NCBI RefSeq assembly: GCF_000472665.1 | Contig: NZ_AXAC01000032.1 | Coordinates: forward strand, 1 to 58,770 | Length of the DNA: 58,770 nt | From: Acetobacterium malicum subsp. dehalogenans DSM 11527 | GTDB lineage: Bacteria; Bacillota; Clostridia; Eubacteriales; Eubacteriaceae | Direction: 5' to 3' | In this document: in pieces, positions 1-9,187 of the stretch | Numbering within the stretch: the first letter of the stretch is position 1 | Layout: each line of letters starts with the position of its first letter | The notes under the pieces: model-generated | The model's database searches: none | Seen by the model: the letters and a program-made list of their open reading frames with translations, nothing else | What the model was told of the DNA's origin: nothing | Made by a program: the position numbers and the translations under genes

Positions 1-1
1 C

Positions 2-280
2 ACAACCATTGTTTTTACCCGATACATCCTGCTGGAATGGCTTCGCCGAAACGAAAATGATGATAAAACCTTGTGTGAGTTATTCTTCAGGCTTTGTGAT
101 GACATCCAGGATATGGCACTCTCAACCGCTCTTCAAAGTTTGATGAGCTTATTTGTTGAACAATTGAATTCGGTAGGCTCTAGAAAGTCTACTCTGTTAA
201 AAAATCAACTCCAGCAATGGATTGAATCTCAGGCCTCTTTTATCAAGGCTTTGTTTGGTCAATTGGGCTGGGAAAGTTGA
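2..280 (+). CDS. IS4-family transposase, C-terminal fragment (5' end outside window)
   Basis: The frame is open from base 2 and ends at TGA 278-280, giving 92 residues of the C-terminus of a protein that starts upstream. The pattern RYILLEWLRRNENDDKT, then ELFFRLCDDIQDM, then an L-rich helix resembles the C-terminal region of IS4-type DDE transposases (RYxLL...R..D.RT..ELF...DE). The DDE catalytic residues lie outside the window. The stop is only 35 bp from the convergent purL stop, so the right end of the insertion sequence must lie in or near 281-315. This stretch is very A/T rich and I could not identify a terminal inverted repeat. Family assignment rests on pattern recall. Confidence 0.65.
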   Translation, partial: TTIVFTRYILLEWLRRNENDDKTLCELFFRLCDDIQDMALSTALQSLMSLFVEQLNSVGSRKSTLLKNQLQQWIESQASFIKALFGQLGWES

Positions 281-315
281 GTTATTTATAATTAATTTAA
301 AATCATAAATCCAAT

Positions 316-3300
316 TTATTTAAAATAATTGACGCCGGCTTTAAAGATCTGCTGATCCATATTGCCAGGAATATTTTTATAGAGATTCTTGCCAATCCGT
401 TCGGAGTGACCCATTTTTCCCAAGACCCGGCCATCCCGACTGGTAATGCCTTCGACCGCATAAATTGAACCATTGGGGTTGAAGCGACCATCAAGGGTGG
501 CAGCTCCCTCAAAATCAACATATTGGGTGGCAATCTGGCCATTTTCAATGAGGGTTTTCAGTACCGCATCGCTGGCCACAAAGCGGCCTTCCCCATGGGA
601 CATAGGCATGCGGTGGATGTCACCGACACTGGTATGGGCCAGCCAGGGCGACAGTGTCGAACTGATCCGGGTCATCGGGATGGTGGACACATGCCGGCCG
701 ATGGTGTTAAAGGTCAGGGTCGGCATCTCCTCGGTGATATCACAGATTTCACCGTTGGGCACCAGTCCCAACTTGATCAGCGCCTGGAAGCCATTACAGA
801 TTCCCAGCACCAAACCGTCCCGATTATTGAGTAAATCCATGACTGCATCCATCATCTTGGGATTTCTAAACACCGAGGCAATAAATTTACCGGAACCGTT
901 GGGCTGATCACCAGCACTGAAGCCGCCGGGAATCATAATCATCTGGGATGCTCTAATATGGGCGGCCATTTCGTCAATGGACCGGCTTATATCCTGAGCT
1001 GACTGATTTCTGAAAATGGTGGTGACCGGTTTAGCGCCGGCGTTCTCAAAGGCTTTGGCCGAGTCGTATTCGCAATTGGTACCCGGGAATACCGGGATGA
1101 ATACCTGAGGTTTTGCCTGTTTTTCTTTGTTGTAAACAATCGGTGTGGCCTTAAAGCTTAGGGTTTCTACTGCACCGGTGGTTTCCGCTTTTTCCGGATA
1201 GACTGACCGCAGTGGTGCTTCCCAAACTTCCACCAGTTCATCGATCGCAATGACATCACGGCCATGAATAATTTCGCTGGTATCATTGGTTTTCCCGATC
1301 GGGGTTGATCCCTCCAGAATTTCAAAACTTTCGACTAGAATACTGCCATGCAGCGGTTTAAACAAAAAGGCTGGATCGATCCGGTCATTGAGGGTCACTC
1401 CGATGCCATTTCCAAAGGCCATTTTTGCCACGGCTTCTGCCAGGCCGCCGTAACCAATGGTTTTTGCACTTAAGATTTTGCCTTCCTGATTGGCCTTAAT
1501 GATACTATCATAAACGGCTTTAACCACCGTTAATTCCGGTATACCATTTTTGTTTAAAGGCAGGGTAAATAGTTGCACCAGGGACTCGGTTGACTTGAGC
1601 TCACTGGTGATCACCGCATCGACATGGGATGTTGCTACCGCAAAGGAAATCAGCGTTGGTGGTACGGTCAGTTCCCCAAAGGTACCCGACATACTGTCCT
1701 TACCACCGATGGCTGGAGTTCCCATCGCCGTCTGGACTTGATGGGCGCCTAAGAGTGCTGCGAAAGGTCGGCCCCATTTAAGCGGTTCTTTGCCCAATCG
1801 TTCAAAATATTCCTGGAAACTGAGGCGGGCCTTTTTATAATCACCCCCCATGGCAACCAATTTTGACAGGGATTCGAGCACCCCCATCATCCCACCTAAA
1901 AAGGGACTGTTTTTGGCAATAACCGGATTGTAGCCAAAGGTCATCATACTGCAGGTGGTGGTATCGCCATGAATCATCGGGATCTTGGCTACCATACCAT
2001 CCATTGGTGATAGCGCGTTTTTCCCGCCGTAGGGCATGGCCACAGTGCCGGCGCCAATCGTTGAGTCAAACATTTCCACCATGCCCCGCTGGCTGGCAAC
2101 ATTCAGGTCTTTGAGCGTTTCGGTCATCATATTAATAAAATCAAATTGTTCATCATTTATGGGATCTTGATCCGCTGTTTTTATTGCGCTATTTATTTGT
2201 ATTGGCGACTCAACTGCCACATCAATAAATTGCGGTGCGCCGTTGGTTTCCAGAAATGCTCGAGAGATATTCAGAACTTCTGCGCCCCGCCATTTCATGA
2301 TCAGACGGCCAGAATCGGTAACGGTGGCAACCGGGGTAATCTCAAGATTTTCAGCATGCCCCATGGCAATAAAAGCGGCCACATCGTTAGGATCAACCAC
2401 CACGGCCATTCGTTCCTGGGATTCGGAGATGGCCAGTTCGGTGCCATCCAAACCTTCATATTTCTTTGGCACCTTATCCAAATCGATTTCCAGACTGTCT
2501 GCCAGTTCGCCAATGGCCACTGAAACACCGCCGGCACCAAAATCGTTACAGCGTTTGATTAAATTAGCCAACTCTTTGCTTCGGAATAACCGTTGGATTT
2601 TACGTTCTTCCACGGGATTCCCTTTTTGAACCTCAGCACCGCTTTCCATAATTGATTCTTCGGTGTGGGCCTTGGACGACCCTGTGGCACCGCCACAACC
2701 ATCCCGTCCGGTTCGTCCGCCGACTAACAGTACCACGTCGCCGGGGGTGGGGCGTTCACGGATGACATTTTCTTTTGGTGCTGCTGCAATTACAGCACCA
2801 ACTTCCATCCGCTTGGCCAAAAAGCCAGGATCATAAACTTCAGTTACCTGACCGGTCGCCAAACCAATCTGATTCCCATAAGAGCTGTAACCGTGAGCCG
2901 CTTCCGTCGAAATTTTACGTTGCGGTAGTTTGCCAGGGAGCGTGTCTTCAATGGCTGCCCGGGGATCCCAGGCTCCAGTAACCCGCATTGCCTGATAAAC
3001 GTAGCTTCGTCCTGACAGCGGATCCCGGATGGCACCGCCTAAACAGGTGGCGGCACCCCCGAAAGGTTCAATTTCGGTAGGGTGGTTATGGGTTTCATTT
3101 TTGAACATCAGCAGCCATTCTTCATCAACACCGTCATGATCGACGACCATGTTGATGCTGCAGGCGTTGATTTCTTCTGATTCATCCAAATCCGCTATCC
3201 GTCCCTGTTTCTTGAGGGCTTTGGTGCCAATCACGGCCAGATCCATCAGGCTCATTGGTCGTTCGGTATTTTCACCGTATAGATCTGTTCTGGCCAGACA

Positions 3301-4065
3301 GTAATCATCATAGGCCCGCTTCATCGCCTGTGAAATAGGATCATCCCCCAGGAACTGTACCTGCTTGATCTGGGTCAAAAAGGTCGTATGACGACAATGA
3401 TCCGACCAATAGGTATCAATTACCTTTAATTCCGTAATGGTCGGATTTCGTTTTTCATCGATATTAAAATAATTTTGTACAAATAAAATGTCCTCGGTAG
3501 TCATAGCGAATCCATTCTCTACCCGAAACGCTTCTAATTGATCTGCCTTCAACGCAATAAAACAATCTAATGGCTTGATATCGGCAGGCTCCCGCACCTC
3601 ATCGACCAGGGTAACAAAAGGTTCCAGGCTGGCTTCCTGAGAATCCACCGGATTGATCATATAACGCTTGATACTGTCAAATTCCGTTTGTGTCAATTCA
3701 CCTGTGAGTACAACAATTTTTGCTACCTTAACCAGCGCCCGTTCGCCGGACACGATCTGAATACACTGAATCGCAGAATCGCCGTGCTGGTCATACTGGC
3801 CGGGTAAATAGGAAATCCCAAAAATCTTCTCGTCATCGTTAACCTGAAGGGTTCCTTCAAAAACCTGATCGACATTGGGTTCGGATAAAATGGTGCCAAT
3901 AATCTGATTAAACAAACCATCTGCCACGCCTTCGACATCATATCGGTACAGAATACGCATGGATTCAAGCTTCTGAATCTTTAAAATTCGTTGAAAGGTA
4001 TGTGTCAGCGATTTGGCTTCTACTTCAAACTTGTCTTTTTTTTCTACAAAAATTCGTTTTATCAC
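316..4065 (-). CDS. purL: Phosphoribosylformylglycinamidine synthase (single-chain FGAM synthase)
   Basis: This 1249-residue cytoplasmic enzyme of de novo purine synthesis converts FGAR, glutamine and ATP to FGAM. It is the long form in which the PurL synthetase and the PurQ-like glutaminase are one chain, unlike the PurS/L/Q complex of Bacillus. The N-terminal two thirds carries the AIRS-like synthetase repeats (FKNETHNHPTEIEPFGGAAT; GGKDSMSGT). From about residue 1000 a class I glutamine amidotransferase follows, with FPGTNCEYD, the nucleophile cysteine in GICNGFQ (about residue 1085) and His/Glu in SHGEGRF. The start is GTG at 4065, preceded by AAAGGTGG. The gene is monocistronic here, diverging from an MBL-fold gene with a PurR-type operator pair between them. 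Length and domain order are intact. Confidence 0.96.
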   Translation of the reverse strand: MIKRIFVEKKDKFEVEAKSLTHTFQRILKIQKLESMRILYRYDVEGVADGLFNQIIGTILSEPNVDQVFEGTLQVNDDEKIFGISYLPGQYDQHGDSAIQCIQIVSGERALVKVAKIVVLTGELTQTEFDSIKRYMINPVDSQEASLEPFVTLVDEVREPADIKPLDCFIALKADQLEAFRVENGFAMTTEDILFVQNYFNIDEKRNPTITELKVIDTYWSDHCRHTTFLTQIKQVQFLGDDPISQAMKRAYDDYCLARTDLYGENTERPMSLMDLAVIGTKALKKQGRIADLDESEEINACSINMVVDHDGVDEEWLLMFKNETHNHPTEIEPFGGAATCLGGAIRDPLSGRSYVYQAMRVTGAWDPRAAIEDTLPGKLPQRKISTEAAHGYSSYGNQIGLATGQVTEVYDPGFLAKRMEVGAVIAAAPKENVIRERPTPGDVVLLVGGRTGRDGCGGATGSSKAHTEESIMESGAEVQKGNPVEERKIQRLFRSKELANLIKRCNDFGAGGVSVAIGELADSLEIDLDKVPKKYEGLDGTELAISESQERMAVVVDPNDVAAFIAMGHAENLEITPVATVTDSGRLIMKWRGAEVLNISRAFLETNGAPQFIDVAVESPIQINSAIKTADQDPINDEQFDFINMMTETLKDLNVASQRGMVEMFDSTIGAGTVAMPYGGKNALSPMDGMVAKIPMIHGDTTTCSMMTFGYNPVIAKNSPFLGGMMGVLESLSKLVAMGGDYKKARLSFQEYFERLGKEPLKWGRPFAALLGAHQVQTAMGTPAIGGKDSMSGTFGELTVPPTLISFAVATSHVDAVITSELKSTESLVQLFTLPLNKNGIPELTVVKAVYDSIIKANQEGKILSAKTIGYGGLAEAVAKMAFGNGIGVTLNDRIDPAFLFKPLHGSILVESFEILEGSTPIGKTNDTSEIIHGRDVIAIDELVEVWEAPLRSVYPEKAETTGAVETLSFKATPIVYNKEKQAKPQVFIPVFPGTNCEYDSAKAFENAGAKPVTTIFRNQSAQDISRSIDEMAAHIRASQMIMIPGGFSAGDQPNGSGKFIASVFRNPKMMDAVMDLLNNRDGLVLGICNGFQALIKLGLVPNGEICDITEEMPTLTFNTIGRHVSTIPMTRISSTLSPWLAHTSVGDIHRMPMSHGEGRFVASDAVLKTLIENGQIATQYVDFEGAATLDGRFNPNGSIYAVEGITSRDGRVLGKMGHSERIGKNLYKNIPGNMDQQIFKAGVNYFK

Positions 4066-4103
4066 AATTTTTCCACCTTTTTTAATGATAAACTTATTTT
4101 ACT

Positions 4104-4147
4104 ATTTCCGAACAATAATATCAATAGAATTTAAAACGTTCGGATTA
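4104..4147. promoter_or_regulatory. Candidate PurR operator (two inverted PurBoxes)
   Basis: Bases 4104-4116 read ATTTCCGAACAAT, matching the Bacillus PurBox consensus AWWWCCGAACWWT at every position. Bases 4135-4147 hold a second box in inverted orientation (core GTTCGG, 11 of 13 positions), separated by 18 bp. Paired, oppositely oriented PurBoxes about 16-17 bp apart are the known binding arrangement of the PRPP-responsive repressor PurR. The position, 40-80 bp upstream of the purL GTG, fits. No purR gene is in the window, so regulation by PurR is inferred. Confidence 0.7.
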
Positions 4148-4302
4148 TTTTTTTATTTTACCGATAATTTCTTAGCCTTATCCGATTATTTTTAAGTTTT
4201 TCACGTTTCTAGTATATTTTAAAGTATAATTGAATAGTATTTGGGTAATATAATTTTATCCCATCATCAGGTATAAAAAAACGATCCACGAGAGGTAATA
4301 AT

Positions 4303-5001
4303 ATGAAAATTTTCCATTTGCATCATAGCGGCTTTTTAATTCAACTTGAGGACAAAACTCTGATCTTTGATTGCTTTACCCATATTCCAACCAGTCTCCT
4401 CCGCAAAGGAATTCCTCATTTTTTCTTTGTGTCACATGGCCATGGTGATCACTACACGGCCGATATTTTTTCGACCGATCGGATTTATCATCCTACCTAT
4501 ATCTTAAGTGATGATATTCCGAAGACATCCACCCACAAAACCCACGTTATCGGCCCCTACCAGCACATGTCTCTGGGCGGAATGGATATTAAGACCTTCG
4601 GTTCCACCGATCAGGGCATCTCTTTTTATATTGCCACCAATTCCCACCGAATTTTTCATGCCGGTGATTTGAACTGGTGGGACTGGGACACTAACGAAAA
4701 ACCAAACATTGATCCGGCCCAGGAAGAAAAAGACTTTAAATCCGAGCTGGAAAAAATGAAGAACCTGCCGATGGAATTCGCCTTTGTTCCAGTGGATCCC
4801 CGGCTGGGCGACTCTTTCTACAAGGCCGGTGCATACTTTATTGAAACCTTTCATCCCAAGGTCCTGATTCCCATGCATTTCAAAGATGATTTTGGAATCA
4901 TCAAACAGTTTAAGGACAAAGTCGGAAATACTAAAACCATTATCCCCGAATTTAAAGAGCGGAATGTTAAGATCAAAAACACCTGGTCCCCAGTAGTCTG
5001 A
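4303..5001 (+). CDS. MBL-fold metal-dependent hydrolase (UlaG-like)
   Basis: This is a 232-residue metallo-beta-lactamase-fold protein. The zinc motif SHGHGDHY (HxHxDH, about residues 46-52) is intact, and further metal ligands are plausible in FHAGDLNWW and in the late MHF segment. The N-terminus (HHSGFLIQLEDKTLIFD) is the typical first beta-sandwich of the UlaG/UPF0173-like branch of the superfamily. These enzymes hydrolyse diverse esters or lactones, and the substrate cannot be inferred. The start ATG is preceded by GAGAGGT. The gene shares a 237-bp divergent region with purL, so the PurBox pair might also affect it. An imperfect GC-rich hairpin follows the stop. Confidence 0.85.
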   Translation: MKIFHLHHSGFLIQLEDKTLIFDCFTHIPTSLLRKGIPHFFFVSHGHGDHYTADIFSTDRIYHPTYILSDDIPKTSTHKTHVIGPYQHMSLGGMDIKTFGSTDQGISFYIATNSHRIFHAGDLNWWDWDTNEKPNIDPAQEEKDFKSELEKMKNLPMEFAFVPVDPRLGDSFYKAGAYFIETFHPKVLIPMHFKDDFGIIKQFKDKVGNTKTIIPEFKERNVKIKNTWSPVV

Positions 5002-5028
5002 ACACCAACTTATCTGCTTATATCAGAA

Positions 5029-5059
5029 CACCCTCCCTCTCACGCGAGAGTGGAGGGTG
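5029..5059 (+). terminator. GC-rich hairpin after the MBL gene
   Basis: CACCCTCCCTCTC pairs with GAGAG-T-GGAGGGTG around an ACGC loop. The stem is strong, but no real T-tract follows, so intrinsic termination is uncertain. Confidence 0.4.
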
Positions 5060-5188
5060 CTTCTCAATTCTTCGGGACTAGCTCCTCAATATTATATAGA
5101 TAACTCTATTGCTTTTTGATAACATTTATACAAATATCCGTGCCTTTTGCAATCAAAACGGTTACCATAATTCGAAAGGAGTACCCTC

Positions 5189-7327
5189 ATGAATGATCTC
5201 TTTTCTCTCAACGAACAAAGTCGTCAGCAACTCGAAGGAATTTTTAACGTCAGTATGGAATTTCTTTGCATCACCAATGGACGGGGAGAAATTCTAAAGA
5301 CAAACCAGGTTTGGGAAACTAAACTAGGCTACCTGACCCCAGAACTTCTCGGTAAAAATCTCATTGACCTTGTCCATCCCAATGATGTGGCAAACCTGCT
5401 TCTTGCCCTTAAAAAACTCACCGCCGCAAACAAAATTCTGGCCTTTACCAGCCGTTTACGTTCTACTAACGGCGACTATCATTTTGTGACCTGGCAGTTT
5501 CAATGGATTGATGAATTGATTTACAGTAGTGCCAAAGATCTGACTGAACTCTATCATGCAAAAAAGGATGCTGAATCTGCCGAATTTTCAAAAAATCAAC
5601 TACTTTCTATTTTATCTAATGAAATTCATGAACCACTGGACAGTTTGTCCCTATTTTTGCAGTTAATTAGCAAAACCCAATCCATCTCGGAGCAGAATAT
5701 CTGTCTGGAAAACATCCGACTGTCCACAGAATTTCTGGCGAATCTGATCAATGGAATTCTGGCCACAGATAAAAGCAATCCGACCGTTCATGATGTGACT
5801 TCCTTTAATTTTCACGACACTATCGAAGATGCTATTATTCCTTTGATCGTCAGCGCCAAACGCCATAATATTACCATCGATTTGTCGATACATCCAAAGA
5901 TCCCGCCAACTGTTCAGGGCGATCCGCAACGACTCAAACAAATTATTTCATTTTTAGTCCTCAATGCCATCAAATGTCTGGAACGCGGTAAAATCAGTGT
6001 CGAGGCAACTCCCGAAAACACCGACAAAGCCGTTTTTAAGATTTATTTTAGTGTCAAGACTTCTGGCCTGACACACTCACAAGGCAGTGCCGATGATCCT
6101 TTTTCCAGCTATGATTCCCATGGCAGCACTCAAGAAAGCAACCTCAATTTTGGTCTGGAACTGGTGAAAAATCTAGTTGAAACGATGAATGGCAAATTGT
6201 CTGCCAGTCGCGACAATGAGAGCGGCTATGACTTTTCGTTTCATGTTCTATTGCTCAGAGACAATGCCCCGAATATCAAAAACGACCGCAGTATGGGCGG
6301 GCGAGTTTTACCCATGTATAATCAGAACATTCGCCTTAAAGCAGAAGAACTGCGGGCAATTGAACAACTCCGAAATGATCAGCCTAAATCCGATCGCCAG
6401 GCCATTGCGATAAAAAGAGAGCGGATCTTAATCGTTGATGATTCCCCTGAGAACACCCAATTACTTGCTCAGATGTTAGTCGAAAATTATGAAATTCTAG
6501 TCGCTAACAGCGGAAAAGATGCCTTGGCTATCGTTCAACAGGTTCCGGCCCCGGACCTGATTCTATTGGATCTGAGCATGCCGGACATGAGTGGCTATGA
6601 GGTCTGCAAACAAATTCAGCTGGAAGAAAGTACCATGGCCATTCCGATAATTTTCCTGACAATTCTGAGTGACCCGGAAAATGAAGCATCTGGCTTGCAA
6701 TCCGGCGCCGTAGATTTTATTTCCAAGCCCTTTGATCTCCCCAGGGTCGAGGAAAAAATCAAAAATCATCTGGCGCTTAAGCATTATCGGGAAATTCTAA
6801 GCACTACTGCCGATACCGACGCCTTAACGCAGATCCCGAACCGCCGCCGCTTCGAAGAAATGCTGGCCATCGAAATTCGCAAAGCACGGCGTAATAACAC
6901 CACCCTGTCGGTGATCAGAATTGATATCGACTATTTCAAACGTTACAATGACACTTATGGACATTTGGAGGGCGATGATTGTCTCCGGGAAGTTGCCGAT
7001 GCCCTTAAGAAAACACTAAAACGTGCCGGTGATCTGGTTGCCCGTTGGGAGGGCGAGGAATTCATCTGTCTGCTCCCGGACACAAATTTGAAGGGTGCAG
7101 CCCATGTTGCTGAAAATATCAGAAAAGCAGTTTTGAATCTGAGAATTCCCCACCAGTCCTCGCCAGTAGAAAAAGTTGTCACCTTATCACTCGGCGTCGC
7201 CAGCGGGACCAGGTCTCATGAAAATCAAGCCGAAGATTCTTTTGAAGCCCTGCTCGATCACGCCCAGATGGCTCTGACACAATCTAAGGATACCGGTCGA
7301 AACCGGGTCTTTGTGTACCGAAAATAA
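5189..7327 (+). CDS. PAS - degenerate histidine-kinase module - receiver - GGDEF protein
   Basis: This is a 712-residue predicted soluble diguanylate cyclase with unusual architecture. It has a PAS domain (about 10-120), a HisKA-like helix pair (about 130-195), a HATPase_c-like region (about 235-355), a receiver (about 410-530, phospho-acceptor Asp in LLDLSMP) and GGDEF (about 543-710). The H-box reads SNEIHEPL where kinases have SHEIRTPL, so the phospho-acceptor His is Asn and autophosphorylation is not expected. The GGDEF signature is EGEEF (first Gly replaced by Glu). The inhibitory RxxD site (RAGD, five residues upstream) and the DIDYFKRYNDTYGH metal region are intact. The start has a clear AAAGGAG. 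A paralogue at 24722-26107 lacks the kinase-like module. Domain identity is firm; activity is inference. Confidence 0.9.
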   Translation: MNDLFSLNEQSRQQLEGIFNVSMEFLCITNGRGEILKTNQVWETKLGYLTPELLGKNLIDLVHPNDVANLLLALKKLTAANKILAFTSRLRSTNGDYHFVTWQFQWIDELIYSSAKDLTELYHAKKDAESAEFSKNQLLSILSNEIHEPLDSLSLFLQLISKTQSISEQNICLENIRLSTEFLANLINGILATDKSNPTVHDVTSFNFHDTIEDAIIPLIVSAKRHNITIDLSIHPKIPPTVQGDPQRLKQIISFLVLNAIKCLERGKISVEATPENTDKAVFKIYFSVKTSGLTHSQGSADDPFSSYDSHGSTQESNLNFGLELVKNLVETMNGKLSASRDNESGYDFSFHVLLLRDNAPNIKNDRSMGGRVLPMYNQNIRLKAEELRAIEQLRNDQPKSDRQAIAIKRERILIVDDSPENTQLLAQMLVENYEILVANSGKDALAIVQQVPAPDLILLDLSMPDMSGYEVCKQIQLEESTMAIPIIFLTILSDPENEASGLQSGAVDFISKPFDLPRVEEKIKNHLALKHYREILSTTADTDALTQIPNRRRFEEMLAIEIRKARRNNTTLSVIRIDIDYFKRYNDTYGHLEGDDCLREVADALKKTLKRAGDLVARWEGEEFICLLPDTNLKGAAHVAENIRKAVLNLRIPHQSSPVEKVVTLSLGVASGTRSHENQAEDSFEALLDHAQMALTQSKDTGRNRVFVYRK

Positions 7328-7336
7328 AAAAAAAGT

Positions 7337-7386
7337 AAAGAACCCCTGTCGATTGATACCAAACTCTCTCGGATCAGGGGTTCTTC
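7337..7386. terminator. Bidirectional intrinsic terminator
   Basis: AAAGAACCCCTG pairs with CAGGGGTTCTTC (11 of 12). It is flanked by an A-tract on the left and T-rich sequence on the right, between the convergent ends of the PAS-GGDEF gene and the EFR1 gene. Confidence 0.8.
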
Positions 7387-7387
7387 T

Positions 7388-8272
7388 TTATAATTTGAAG
7401 CAATTGCTTTCAATCAGATAATCTCTCACACCGCGAAGCGAAGCATGACTGGTAGCCTGACTGATTCTGGGATATACAGTCAAATGATCCATGCGGTTTT
7501 CGACCTTACTCAGATTATAGCCTTCCGGCAGCACCACAAATTTTCCAAATCCCGGTTCAATAGCCCCTTGGGGGCAGCCATAGACGCAGCGCAGACAAAT
7601 CACACAGTCATTTCCAAAGATATGCTTGCCATCAATGATTTTGATATTATCCCGGGGACACAGTTTTTCACACCAACCACAATCGACACACTTATCATTA
7701 ACCTTAAGCCGGCGACCAAAAAAACTTCCCCCTAAAACTTCAAAATAGCCAAGTTTTGAAGCAATCCGATCAATTCCATAAGGTGCTGTTCGATGTCGTT
7801 TCCCTGCCATGATTTCCACTACCACCTTATCCACAATCACCGGGGTGGCATGGAGTACCATGGCACAGAGGCTTTCATCAAAACCAACTAAGAAATTTGA
7901 CGGCATCACGACCATTTTTTCATATATCACATTGTATCCTTTTTTCTCAAGGTGACGAATTGTGGCCGTTCGACAGGCCGTATTGGGCGATATTTCTCCG
8001 CCGCCGGACACTGAAACAACCACAGCCGGCCGGCCCTCGACCGGCGGGATTTTTTCCAGCCATTCCACAATTGGTTTGGGGGCATTAAACGCATACACCG
8101 GAAAAAGCAAGACCAGCACATCGCCAAAAACAACCGGAATTGTCCCACCTTTTAATTCTGTCCGTTGAACGGTTATCGATCTTTCCATAAATGAACGTTC
8201 AAATGCATCTGCAACCCGGGCAGTTCCTCCAGTACCCGTAAAATATACAAGATTCGCGCTTTTAAAATCCAT
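7388..8272 (-). CDS. EFR1-family ferredoxin-flavodoxin fusion protein
   Basis: The 294-residue product joins an N-terminal flavodoxin-like domain (VYFTGTGGTARVADAF as FMN phosphate loop, then LLFPVYAFNAPKP) to a C-terminal ferredoxin with two [4Fe-4S] motifs: CVDCGWCEKLCP and CVICLRCVYGCP. Such EFR1 proteins are frequent in Clostridia and are presumed to pass electrons between ferredoxin-type donors and flavin; the partner is unknown. The chosen start is the ATG at 8272, five bases after GAGGG. A further in-frame ATG at 8320 has no ribosome binding site. The gene is convergent with the PAS-GGDEF gene and shares its terminator. Confidence 0.85.
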   Translation of the reverse strand: MDFKSANLVYFTGTGGTARVADAFERSFMERSITVQRTELKGGTIPVVFGDVLVLLFPVYAFNAPKPIVEWLEKIPPVEGRPAVVVSVSGGGEISPNTACRTATIRHLEKKGYNVIYEKMVVMPSNFLVGFDESLCAMVLHATPVIVDKVVVEIMAGKRHRTAPYGIDRIASKLGYFEVLGGSFFGRRLKVNDKCVDCGWCEKLCPRDNIKIIDGKHIFGNDCVICLRCVYGCPQGAIEPGFGKFVVLPEGYNLSKVENRMDHLTVYPRISQATSHASLRGVRDYLIESNCFKL

Positions 8273-8591
8273 TTTTCCCTCACAATCTATACTGTTGCCA
8301 ATTTTATCTAAATGAACCATTACATGTATTACTATGCTTTGATCTTGTCTTTATCTCAAATATTTCCGTTTTTGTAACTTTTATACGCTATTTTTATTCA
8401 TTTAGGTATCCCAAGGATCGCAGTTTATCAATATGACTTCATTCTGATAATTTTTACCCTCTTTCTTTTTGTTTAAACACCCTCTGCACAGATCGATTTA
8501 TGATTAAAAAGCTTTACAGCCAGCCCAAATCAAGTATAGAATATAAAAAACAATTACACGCTTTCGATAAACTGGAAAGGAAACCCCGAAC

Positions 8592-9164
8592 ATGAATAAA
8601 TTTTGCGATCCATACTGCGAAGATGACATGAAAAAGGACGTTTCAGCAATAAATAGTAACAACCTGGATACACTGACCCAGATTGCCAACCGCCAAAATT
8701 TTGATGTGATGTTCACCGCGGCGATAAACAAAGCTAAAACAACAGTGTGCTATTTATCAATCCTGATGATTGAGATTGATTATTTTAGAAATCGTTATGA
8801 CAACGATGGTCAACTGTCCGGAGACGACTGCCTGCGCCTGATAGCGTTTACGCTAAAAGACACCTTGAAACGCTCTGGTGATTTGGTCGCCCGATGGAAT
8901 GATGAAAAATTCGCCTGTATACTCTCAGACACCGACCCTGCTGGTGCTGTTGAAATGGCCGAAAAAATAAGAACAAAAGTTTTAGGTTTAGCCATCCCCA
9001 ACTCGGCATCGACAATAGCTGAAGCTGTGACCGTTTCCATTGGGGTAGTTACGTCCATTCTCACTGATGAGACCTCCTATGATACACTTTTGAAAAAAGC
9101 AGAACTTGCATTATCAACTGCCAAAGAACTGGGTCGAAACCAAATTGTTGTCAGTACCAACTAA
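8592..9164 (+). CDS. Stand-alone GGDEF protein with degenerate active site (putative c-di-GMP receptor)
   Basis: The 190-residue product is almost entirely one GGDEF domain without sensor or membrane segment. The start of the fold (LDTLTQIANRQNF) and the first metal Asp (IEIDYF) are recognisable. The signature is NDEKF (about residues 103-107) instead of GGDEF/GGEEF, and the usual NDTYGH reads RYDNDGQ, so cyclase activity is unlikely. The RxxD inhibitory site (RSGD, five residues before the signature) is preserved, as expected of a c-di-GMP-binding effector. It is related in sequence to the GGDEF part of the 5189-7327 protein and may be a decayed duplicate. The 270 bp upstream is A/T rich with no clear signal. 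Confidence 0.85.
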   Translation: MNKFCDPYCEDDMKKDVSAINSNNLDTLTQIANRQNFDVMFTAAINKAKTTVCYLSILMIEIDYFRNRYDNDGQLSGDDCLRLIAFTLKDTLKRSGDLVARWNDEKFACILSDTDPAGAVEMAEKIRTKVLGLAIPNSASTIAEAVTVSIGVVTSILTDETSYDTLLKKAELALSTAKELGRNQIVVSTN

Positions 9165-9187
9165 AAGTCCGGTTTTCAGCCTGGTTT

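Noticed and set aside
9165-9187. Terminator between the degenerate GGDEF and FIST-GGDEF genes
   Set aside because: The possible stem (CCGG with CCTGG) is too weak.
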